From JBCBEX01 sp038528235 (GTDB lineage Bacteria; Bacteroidota; Rhodothermia; Rhodothermales; Rubricoccaceae): a DNA stretch of 6,596 nucleotides. The stretch spans positions 1 to 6,596 of the forward strand of contig JBCBEX010000138.1 in assembly GCA_038528235.1 (NCBI GenBank), written 5' to 3'. The notes under the pieces were generated by a model. The model did not search any database, was not told where the DNA came from, and saw only the letters and a list, made by a program, of their open reading frames with translations. Of this stretch, positions 1 to 6,596 are shown one piece after another. Position 1 is the first letter of the stretch. The number at the start of each line of letters is the position of its first letter. The position numbers were made by a program, and so were the translations under genes.

Positions 1-2370
<2,370 letters not shown>

Positions 2371-2632
2371 TGGGGCAGTCACGATGAGCGGGGCGCTGAA
2401 TAAAGGGGGGCCAAGCAGAGCGAGGGGAGCCGAAACCGTGCCAGACGGCGCACAGAATGGGGATACGGACTGCCCTCGAGTTTAGCGCAGATACGCAAGG
2501 CACTCCGCTACGTTTCCCTGGTTTCCGTGGAGCCCAAGCCAGCGCTGCCGCACTCATCGTCGTGGCGAGCTCCGCTGCGGGCCTCCCCCAGACCGGAGCC
2601 CGGGGGCTGCTCATGCCTCGCGGCGAAGCACC
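2371..2632. other. Gene-free stretch upstream of metH
   Basis: Between the metH start and the hairpin at the end of the SnoaL gene I see no supported gene. Open frames crossing it on both strands lack recognisable protein motifs. On the minus strand, in front of metH, there is a weak TAAACT box (2484-2479) without a convincing partner -35. A short direct repeat GTTTCC occurs at 2512-2517 and 2521-2526, and a small GC-rich inverted repeat AGCCC-GG-GGGCT at 2597-2608. The leader is long enough for a methionine- or cobalamin-responsive RNA, but I could not match it to the SAM, SAH or cobalamin riboswitch consensus by eye. Confidence 0.5.
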
Positions 2633-2653
2633 GGCGCTCGGGAGCCCAGCGCC
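2633..2653 (-). terminator. GC-rich stem-loop abutting the SnoaL-gene stop codon; likely terminator without a U-tract
   Basis: Arms GGCGCT (2633-2638) and AGCGCC (2648-2653) are perfectly complementary. Two more G-C pairs can form inside, with one bulged base and a four-base loop. The last base of the minus-strand TAG stop (2655-2653) is the first base of the stem. No run of U follows, so a textbook intrinsic terminator is not present. Its position exactly at the gene end, before the metH leader, suggests termination or 3'-end protection. Confidence 0.5.
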
Positions 2654-3561
2654 TAGAAGCCAAACTTACCGTTGTCGTTCTGCCAGGCCTCTCTCGGCGG
2701 GATCGTCTCGATCGTGTCCCAGTGCTCGGCAATCTTCCCGTTCTCGACCCGGAGCAAATCGTAGAACGCGACAGGGTCGCCCCCGAAGCGTCCTTCGCTC
2801 ACCACCAGCACGAAGTTGCCCTCGCCAAAGACGGCGTGCACCGTGTCGTAGGCGAACTCGAAGTCCTCCTCTTGCCACGACTGCAGCGCGGCGCCCAGGC
2901 CCGACAGCCCGTCTGCGATAGCAGGGTTGTGCTGGATGTAGCGATCACCGTCAAAGTAGTCGGGGAGGCGGTCGAAGCGCCGGCCGACGAGCACGTCCTC
3001 GAAGAAGGTGCGGACGAGCGTCTTGTTCTCGTTCGTCTTCTCCAGATCGGTGGGCATGGTGGGGCCGTCCAGCATGGTGCGACCGCTCGGGTTGGGGCCT
3101 GCCGTCTCCTGCAGGTTGTCCCAGTGCTCCACGACACGGCCGTCCTCGAAGCGGAAGATGTCAAAGCCGACCTTCGGCCCGAAGAAGTCGTAGTCCGTGT
3201 GTACGAAGACGTAATCGCCGTCCTCGAAGACACGCACCGAGCGGACGCGGGCGGTCCCGTCGAGGAGTTCAAGCGCGGCGGCCAGACCCTCGATGCCGTC
3301 CCCGATGGCGAGGTTGTGCTGGGTGTAGTTATCGGGGTTGACGAGCGCAACGGGGGCAGGATCGCCGGTCTCCAGGCTTTTCAGGAGAGCCAGCACCTGG
3401 CGCTCGCGGTCGGACGTGGTTGGAGCCGTGGCAAGCGGATCAGAGGACATCGGGGTGACAGGTTGGATGGAGGAATCGGGAGCAGGCTGCGCTGCCGCGG
3501 GCGTGCCCGGTGCCGCGACACCGATGGAAGCCAGCAGGAGGAATAGGCGTAAGCGCCCCAT
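2653..3561 (-). CDS. Exported protein with two tandem SnoaL-like (NTF2-fold) domains
   Basis: 302 aa from the ATG at 3561-3559. Residues 1-25 look like a Sec signal peptide (MGRLRLFLLLASIGVAA, then Ala/Pro-rich to AAAQPAPDS). No lipobox cysteine is present, so the product is probably periplasmic or released. Two homologous SnoaL-like domains follow. Repeat 1, about residues 52-150, has YTQHNLAIGDGIEGLAAAL and later DGRVVEHWDN. Repeat 2, about 180-290, has YIQHNPAIADGLSGLGAAL and NGKIAEHWDT. The paired YxQHNxAI and EHWD motifs resemble the group described as predicted SnoaL-like aldol-condensation-catalysing enzymes, usually single-domain and about 110-140 aa; here the unit is duplicated. The substrate is unknown. 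A GTG at 3594 would also be in frame, but it lies upstream of the likely -10 box and would put extra residues before the signal peptide. An Rrf2 regulator gene lies 94 bp upstream on the same strand, making this its likely target. Confidence 0.85.
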   Translation of the reverse strand: MGRLRLFLLLASIGVAAPGTPAAAQPAPDSSIQPVTPMSSDPLATAPTTSDRERQVLALLKSLETGDPAPVALVNPDNYTQHNLAIGDGIEGLAAALELLDGTARVRSVRVFEDGDYVFVHTDYDFFGPKVGFDIFRFEDGRVVEHWDNLQETAGPNPSGRTMLDGPTMPTDLEKTNENKTLVRTFFEDVLVGRRFDRLPDYFDGDRYIQHNPAIADGLSGLGAALQSWQEEDFEFAYDTVHAVFGEGNFVLVVSEGRFGGDPVAFYDLLRVENGKIAEHWDTIETIPPREAWQNDNGKFGF

Positions 3562-3567
3562 AAGTAC

Positions 3568-3593
3568 AACCAAATTGGTTCTGTTTATAACCA
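3568..3593. promoter_or_regulatory. Operator-like palindrome with an extra half-site in front of the SnoaL gene
   Basis: AACCA (3568-3572), AAT, TGGTT (3576-3580) form a perfect 13-bp palindrome with 5-bp arms. After 8 bp a third half-site AACCA (3589-3593) repeats the first, making a second, wider-spaced inverted pair with TGGTT. The element lies 6 to 32 bp before the SnoaL ATG and overlaps the putative -10 box. Winged-helix dimers such as Rrf2 proteins bind short dyads of this kind. The encoded Rrf2 protein (3656-4087) is the natural candidate ligand, by proximity only. The symmetry is seen directly; the binding protein is inferred. Confidence 0.5.
3584..3589 (-). promoter_or_regulatory. 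Putative -10 box (TATAAA) for the SnoaL gene
   Basis: Read on the minus strand, TATAAA sits in an AT-rich island within otherwise GC-rich DNA. It would place transcription start near 3577, about 16 nt before the ATG at 3561 and inside the palindrome 3568-3580, a classic repressor arrangement. I see no good -35 hexamer 16-18 bp upstream and no match to the Bacteroidota TTG/TAnnTTTG consensus. An alternative AT-rich stretch at 3632-3660 could hold another promoter. Confidence 0.3.
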
Positions 3594-3655
3594 CGCCGTC
3601 TCACCTTGAGCGCGCGGTTCGGTCCCCTACTTAAAGAGAATCGATATAGTTCCTA

Positions 3656-4087
3656 TTATTTTTCCTGTGCGGGCTCCGTGCACTGCGTGCGCGCATGAAA
3701 GTCCGCGATGGACTCGTCGCGGAGGTGTGCCAGGAGCGCGTCCTCTGCGTTTTGGGCGACGTCCGTGAACGCTGTCGCTACGCCCTGTCCTACCTGGCAC
3801 CTAGGACTCGGCGCCTCGTGGATCGCGAGGAGGCGGCCCCTGCCGAACACCGCTAGGTAAACCTCCGCCAGGGTGATCCGGTCTGCAGGGCGGGCAAGCG
3901 ATGCTCCGCCGTCGACGCCCCGCTTGATATCGATGAGGTCCGCCCGCTGGAGGTCACGCAGGACGCGTCGCATGAAGACGGGGTTGGTCCCGACGCTCGC
4001 AGCGATGACCACGGCGGAGAGCGGCGAGGCGTTCTCGTGGTGGAGCAACGCAAGCGCGTGCAGAGCGATGGCGAAGTGCGTGTTCAT
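3656..4087 (-). CDS. Rrf2-family winged helix-turn-helix transcriptional regulator (YwnA-like)
   Basis: 143 aa, the usual length for the family; ATG at 4087-4085, TAA stop at 3658-3656. N-terminal helix MNTHFAIALHALALL. Helix-turn-helix about residues 24-50, with SVGTNPVFMRRVLRDLQRADLI, the typical recognition helix of the family. The wing (RGVDGGASLARPADRITLAEVYLAV, about 56-80) matches the Rrf2 pattern GxxGG-LARP-ITL-VY-AV. The segment SPRCQVG (Cys97) resembles the NPxCPVG stretch of YwnA-type members. A second cysteine, Cys136, is close to the C terminus. The three closely spaced cysteines used by IscR and NsrR to bind an Fe-S cluster are absent, so an iron-sulfur sensor is unlikely; thiol or ligand sensing is possible. 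Members often sit beside oxidoreductase or SnoaL-like genes and regulate them; here a SnoaL gene lies 94 bp downstream on the same strand. Confidence 0.9.
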   Translation of the reverse strand: MNTHFAIALHALALLHHENASPLSAVVIAASVGTNPVFMRRVLRDLQRADLIDIKRGVDGGASLARPADRITLAEVYLAVFGRGRLLAIHEAPSPRCQVGQGVATAFTDVAQNAEDALLAHLRDESIADFHARTQCTEPAQEK

Positions 4088-4104
4088 GACGAGAAAAACC
4101 GAGC

Positions 4105-4124
4105 CTGAGGGGACGTGTTCTCAG
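4105..4124. promoter_or_regulatory. Dyad-symmetric element between the divergent Rrf2 and DUF2156 genes
   Basis: CTGAG (4105-4109) and CTCAG (4120-4124) are perfect inverted arms around a central ACGT (4113-4116), with the three bases on each side of the centre unpaired. It lies 18 bp upstream of the regulator start and about 40-130 bp upstream of the divergent gene, a reasonable operator position for either. Its sequence differs from the AACCA/TGGTT palindrome before the SnoaL gene, so the same protein need not bind both. Confidence 0.3.
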
Positions 4125-4165
4125 CGACAACGCTTTCCGGTTGGCCCCATCGATCGCGGGAGCGG

Positions 4166-5389
4166 ATGCCTCAAGCTACTACGCACGCGAGGCCATCTCC
4201 GAATGAGGAGGCCCGGCGTCCGTATGCTTGCCCTCGCTCACATCCCACCCTGCCTGTGCCGCACCGCCTTACCCCGCCCCTCGACCGCGTCCGGCGGCTG
4301 GTGCTGGCTCATGGGTGGAACGCGACCGCCTACCAGCTGCTCAATCCAGGGCTGTCCTACTGGTTCGCGCCGGGCGATCGTGCCGTGGTCGGCTACGTCG
4401 AGACGCGGCGGCTGAGCGGACGCGCGATGAGGGTGGTAGCGGGCGAGCCCGTCTGCACCGAAGACTATGTCGCTGAAGCCGCGCATCGGTTTGCGGCAGC
4501 GGCCCGAGCGCAGCAGGCTCGGGTGTGCTACTTCGGCGCGGACGAGCGCCTGCGCACCGTCCTCGCCGGGCGTCCCGACTACAGCCAGATGACGCTCGGC
4601 GCACAGCCCGTCTGGGACCCCGCGCGGTGGGACGATATCCTTGCGTCGAAGTCGTCGCTGCGGGCGCAGCGCAACCGGGCGCGCAACAAGGGCGTGACGG
4701 TGAGAACGTGGCCAAGCGAGCGCGCCGAGTCGCACCCGGCGTTGGAGCAGCTTCTCGCCGAGTGGCTTGCCTCGAAGCGGATGCCTGCGATGCACTTCCT
4801 CGTCGAGCCGCAAACGCTCGGGCGCCTGATCGACCGCCGCGTGTTTGTCGCAGAACGAGCGGGCAGTGGCGGCGATACGGAGCCAGTGGGCTACCTCATC
4901 CTCTCGCCGATCCCCGCGCGCGACGGGTGGCTCGTGGAGCAGATCATCCAGGGGAGCGCCGCGCCCAACGGAACCGCCACGCTCCTCCTCGACGCCGCGA
5001 TGCGCGCCGCCGCCGAGGCCGGCTCGCCCTACGTCACGCTCGGCCTCTCCCCGCTCTCGCAGCGCGCCATCGAGACAGCCCCGGGCGTACCGCACCTCGA
5101 CAACCCGCTCTGGCTTCAGGGGCTGTTGGGATGGGTGCGCGCCCACGGGCGGCGGTTCTACAACTTCGAGGGGCTCGAAGCCTTCAAAGCGAAGTTCGTC
5201 CCCGACCGCTGGGACGCGATCACGGCGCTCACGCAAGAAGCCGCTCCGTCGCTCGGCACGCTCCACGCCATCGCCGATGCCTTCGCCGGGCCGCGCCTGC
5301 CCCTCACCCTCGTCGGCGGTGCCCTCGGGCAGGCTGTCCGCGACGAGGCCCGGCTGCTTCGTGACAGGCTCGGGCCATCCTCACGGTGA
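4166..5389 (+). CDS. Stand-alone DUF2156 / phosphatidylglycerol lysyltransferase C-terminal-like protein
   Basis: 407 aa from ATG 4166. It resembles the catalytic, dual-GNAT-like domain of MprF-type aminoacyl-phosphatidylglycerol synthases. Visible landmarks: HGWNATAYQLLNPG (50-63), VVAGEPVC (90-97), the basic LRAQRNRARNKG (165-176), EWLASKRMPAMHF (199-211), PNGTATLLLDAA (267-278), LGLSPL (292-297) and FYNFEGLEAFKAKFVPDRWDA (331-351). No transmembrane flippase region precedes it, unlike full MprF, so it would be soluble or peripheral; the substrate is unproven. The start is uncertain. ATG 4166 has a nearby GGGAG, and an in-frame GTG at 4115 would extend it. However, codons from 4166 to about 4255 have only about half G/C at third positions, against clearly higher downstream, so the in-frame GTG 4256 (377 aa) may be the true start. 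Divergent from the regulator; its end overlaps the convergent gene by 9 bp. Confidence 0.85.
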   Translation: MPQATTHARPSPNEEARRPYACPRSHPTLPVPHRLTPPLDRVRRLVLAHGWNATAYQLLNPGLSYWFAPGDRAVVGYVETRRLSGRAMRVVAGEPVCTEDYVAEAAHRFAAAARAQQARVCYFGADERLRTVLAGRPDYSQMTLGAQPVWDPARWDDILASKSSLRAQRNRARNKGVTVRTWPSERAESHPALEQLLAEWLASKRMPAMHFLVEPQTLGRLIDRRVFVAERAGSGGDTEPVGYLILSPIPARDGWLVEQIIQGSAAPNGTATLLLDAAMRAAAEAGSPYVTLGLSPLSQRAIETAPGVPHLDNPLWLQGLLGWVRAHGRRFYNFEGLEAFKAKFVPDRWDAITALTQEAAPSLGTLHAIADAFAGPRLPLTLVGGALGQAVRDEARLLRDRLGPSSR

Positions 5390-5394
5390 GGATG
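5376..5394. terminator. Palindrome carrying both stop codons of two convergent genes; probable bidirectional terminator
   Basis: CATCCTCAC (5376-5384), central G (5385), GTGAGGATG (5386-5394): a perfect inverted repeat with 9-bp arms. The plus-strand TGA stop is 5387-5389 and the minus-strand TGA stop is 5383-5381, so the two frames overlap by 9 bp inside the dyad. RNA from either strand can fold into the same hairpin. The plus transcript continues with GCUUUGCC, a weak U-run; the minus transcript has none. A bidirectional terminator is the simplest reading; the symmetry itself is certain. Confidence 0.6.
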
Positions 5395-6172
5395 CTTTGC
5401 CGTGCGGGCTGGGCGGCAGAAAATCCGTGTACACCTCCGTGATGTCCGCCTCGGTGCGATAGGTCTCTGCTTCGTCGGCCCCGTTCACGGTGTGTACGTA
5501 GGTCGGGATGCCACGCTGGGCCAGCGCTTGCGGCAGGTTCGTTCGCGCCCGCGCCTTGGGCATCGTCACGGCGAACGGCCCCTCGAACTGATCTGCCCAG
5601 GCGAGCACGTCCTCGACGCTACCATCGTAGCGGTAGAGCGTCCAGATCACTTGCTCGAAGCCCAGGCGCTTTGCCTCCGCAAAGGCCTCGGGACGATAGA
5701 CCTGCGGGATGACGCGACGGGTCGCTTCCGGGATGCGAGCACGCATGAGCGTCAGGGCGTCGAGGTTGTCGCCTTTCACGTCGGTGATGAGGTGGACCTG
5801 GTCGTGCGTCGTCATCCACGTGCGGAGCCGCTCCAGGTCGCAGTTCTCAAACGTCCCGCGCGCCTCGACGGCGGCGCGGAACTGGTCGAACGACAGCGCC
5901 TCGCCGCCGAAGCCGTCCCAGTCGTGCAGGCAGACGAGTTCGCCGTCGGTGGTGAACAGGAGGTCGAGTTCGATGTAGACGAAGCCGAGCGCCGCGCTCT
6001 GGTCGAGCGCTTCCATCGAGTTCGTGTACGTCTGCCCGTCGAGGCCGCCGCCGGCATGCGCGACGCGGTGGACGACGAACCCGTTCGAAGGCGGCGCGCT
6101 CTCGCCCCCTTCCCACACGAGCCACGCGCTGACACCGAGAACCAAGACGACGAGGAGCAGGAATCGGGTCAC
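5381..6172 (-). CDS. Membrane-anchored or exported glycerophosphodiester phosphodiesterase-like protein
   Basis: 263 aa from GTG 6172-6170. Residues 2-20 (TRFLLLVVLVLGVSAWLVW) form an N-terminal hydrophobic segment, a signal anchor or signal peptide, so the domain acts outside the cytoplasmic membrane. The GDPD/PI-PLC TIM-barrel landmarks follow: VAHAGGG with His39 (usually HRG), TYTNSMEAL in place of ENT, ELD (Glu68, Asp70; metal ligands), LHDWDGFGG (His83, Asp84), ITDVKGDN (about 129-136), HTVN (227-230) and VYTDFLPP near the end. The general-acid/base histidines and the E-x-D pair are kept, so hydrolysis of glycerophosphodiesters to glycerol 3-phosphate and an alcohol is plausible; the substrate may differ. 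A TTG at 6244 would add 24 residues without hydrophobic or family features. The GTG was chosen because the hydrophobic segment starts right after it; the start is moderately certain. Convergent with the DUF2156 gene. Confidence 0.85.
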   Translation of the reverse strand: MTRFLLLVVLVLGVSAWLVWEGGESAPPSNGFVVHRVAHAGGGLDGQTYTNSMEALDQSAALGFVYIELDLLFTTDGELVCLHDWDGFGGEALSFDQFRAAVEARGTFENCDLERLRTWMTTHDQVHLITDVKGDNLDALTLMRARIPEATRRVIPQVYRPEAFAEAKRLGFEQVIWTLYRYDGSVEDVLAWADQFEGPFAVTMPKARARTNLPQALAQRGIPTYVHTVNGADEAETYRTEADITEVYTDFLPPSPHGKASSP

Positions 6173-6192
6173 GGTATCACGAGGGTAGTCAT
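6169..6192 (-). other. Seven-codon mini-frame overlapping the GDPD-like start (GTGA overlap)
   Basis: ATG at 6192-6190 opens a seven-codon frame (MTTLVIP) whose TGA (6171-6169) overlaps the proposed GTG start (6172-6170) as GTGA. Such overlaps allow a ribosome finishing one frame to restart on the next. The only support is geometry, so this is not called as a protein gene. If the real start is the upstream TTG, the overlap is coincidental. Confidence 0.25.
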
Positions 6193-6203
6193 AGGAACGA
6201 TCC

Positions 6204-6229
6204 GTGCCACCGCGCAGGCGCGCGGGCAC
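6204..6229. repeat. GC-rich inverted repeat upstream of the GDPD-like gene
   Basis: GTGCC (6204-6208) pairs with GGCAC (6225-6229), and inside it CGCGC pairs with GCGCG around a four-base loop, leaving a two-base bulge. On the minus strand it lies 32 bp before the proposed GTG start, in the leader of the GDPD-like gene. It could be a leader hairpin or a late terminator for the gene to the right. If translation began at the TTG at 6244, it would be coding. Confidence 0.35.
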
Positions 6230-6244
6230 CGCTCCTACCGCCAA

Positions 6245-6368
6245 ACCTCGTGCCAGCTTCCTCGCAGCGCCTGCGTCGGCGACGCCGCTTTACTTCGAGG
6301 GCCGCACCCTCTTGTACATCGTCAGGCTGCCTGCGCAGCCCCGTGGTCCGCACGACTCGGAGTCACGT
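6245..6368. other. Gap between the T9SS cargo gene and the GDPD-like gene
   Basis: No gene is supported here. Just after the stop of the right-hand gene the minus strand has GACTC-C-GAGTC (6364-6354). Further on comes GGCTGC-GCAG-GCAGCC (6340-6325). A promoter for the GDPD-like gene should lie here or within 6173-6244, but I cannot identify one with confidence. Confidence 0.5.
6325..6340 (-). terminator. Hairpin downstream of the T9SS cargo gene, possible terminator
   Basis: GGCTGC (6325-6330) and GCAGCC (6335-6340) are perfect 6-bp arms around a 4-nt loop, 28 bp past the stop codon of the upstream gene on the minus strand. No U-tract follows. A smaller dyad, GACTC-GAGTC around one base (6354-6364), precedes it, 4 bp from the stop. 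Confidence 0.35.
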
Positions 6369-6596
6369 TTACCGCGACACGGTCACCGGGCGCGTCTCGG
6401 TCACCCCGTCTACGGTGGCTCGGATCAGGTACGCACCAGCTGGCCATGCTGCCGTCTCGATCACGAGGGTATGCGTGCCTGCCGCCTGAGCGCCACCGGC
6501 TAGCACAGCGACCTCGCGGCCTAGCACGTCGTAGACCACCACACGCGCCTCGGCGGGCTGCACGAGCGTAAGCGGCACCGTCACGGCGTCCTGCGT
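6369..6596 (-). CDS. C-terminal end of a T9SS-sorted surface or secreted protein, cut by the right edge
   Basis: 75 codons plus a TAA stop (6371-6369), open to the edge of the window. The sequence has the pattern of a type A T9SS (Por secretion system) C-terminal sorting domain. A beta-strand with VTVPLTLVQPAEARVVVYDVLGREVAVL is followed by a Gly/Ala-rich turn, then HTLVIETAAWPAGAYLIRATVDG and a final VTETRPVTVSR. The conserved YDVLGREV, the W-x-AG-YL-R stretch and the short basic end are characteristic. This domain directs cargo across the outer membrane and is removed on export. The functional part of the protein lies outside the window, so its role cannot be given. A GTG at 6584 is not a credible start, because the domain begins before it and the frame remains open to 6596. 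Confidence 0.85.
   Translation of the reverse strand, partial: TQDAVTVPLTLVQPAEARVVVYDVLGREVAVLAGGAQAAGTHTLVIETAAWPAGAYLIRATVDGVTETRPVTVSR

Noticed and set aside
2470..2530. SAM-II-like stretch (minus strand GCGCTAAACTCGAGGG) upstream of metH
   Set aside because: Only a short resemblance to the GCTAAA-GGG end of SAM-II. I could not build the required pseudoknot from the upstream bases.
2510..2530. GTTTCC direct repeat
   Set aside because: Two copies only, 6 bp long and 9 bp apart; too short to claim function.
2371..2652. Cobalamin, SAM-I or SAH riboswitch before metH
   Set aside because: No B12 box, no SAM-I kink-turn motif and no SAH core found by eye on the minus strand.
2527..3546. Plus-strand open frame of about 340 codons opposite the SnoaL gene
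   Set aside because: Mirror of the real gene: no motifs, while the minus frame has a signal peptide and duplicated domains.
3562..3594. GTG at 3594 as the start of the SnoaL protein
   Set aside because: It would add an 11-residue extension over the palindrome and the -10-like box. The ATG at 3561 directly opens a normal signal peptide.
4238..5266. Minus-strand open frame of about 340 codons opposite the DUF2156 gene
   Set aside because: Arg/Glu/Val-rich antisense frame without family features; the plus strand has clear conserved motifs.
5402..6571. Plus-strand open frame of about 390 codons opposite the GDPD-like and T9SS-tail genes
   Set aside because: It spans two real minus-strand genes and their gap, and the product shows no domain.

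Overview
The window is GC-rich (about two thirds G+C by eye) with strongly G/C-ending codons. It most likely comes from a high-GC member of the Bacteroidota/Rhodothermota group. The main clue is the protein fragment at the right edge, which ends in a typical type IX secretion (T9SS, Por) sorting tail, a signal largely confined to that lineage. The absence of clear Shine-Dalgarno sequences before most starts fits. The species cannot be named from this sequence.

Layout, left to right. (1) 1-2370, minus strand: the first 790 codons of cobalamin-dependent methionine synthase (metH), which runs off the left edge just inside the B12-binding domain. (2) 2371-2652: a 282-bp stretch with no gene that I can support. 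It is the metH leader, and at its right end holds a stem-loop touching the stop codon of the next gene. (3) 2653-3561, minus: an exported protein made of two tandem SnoaL-like (NTF2-fold) domains. (4) 3568-3593: a perfect AACCA/TGGTT palindrome plus a third half-site, next to a TATAAA box in front of the SnoaL gene. (5) 3656-4087, minus: an Rrf2-family (YwnA-like) transcription factor. (6) 4166-5389, plus: a stand-alone DUF2156 / phosphatidylglycerol lysyltransferase C-terminal-like acyltransferase, divergent from the regulator. (7) 5381-6172, minus: a membrane-anchored or exported glycerophosphodiester phosphodiesterase-like protein, convergent with (6). The two reading frames overlap by 9 bp inside a 19-bp perfect palindrome that carries both stop codons. 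(8) 6369-6596, minus: the C-terminal end of a T9SS cargo protein that runs off the right edge.

How the parts relate. metH is housekeeping one-carbon metabolism. The Rrf2 regulator and the SnoaL protein form a plausible regulator-target pair: same strand, 94 bp apart, with an operator-like palindrome between them. The DUF2156 and GDPD-like genes both belong to families acting on phospholipid head groups, but they are convergent and not an operon, so a shared role is only a guess. I did not find a clear defence, mobile or CRISPR system. The most distinctive features are the compact dyad-symmetric elements at gene ends and between the regulator and its neighbours.
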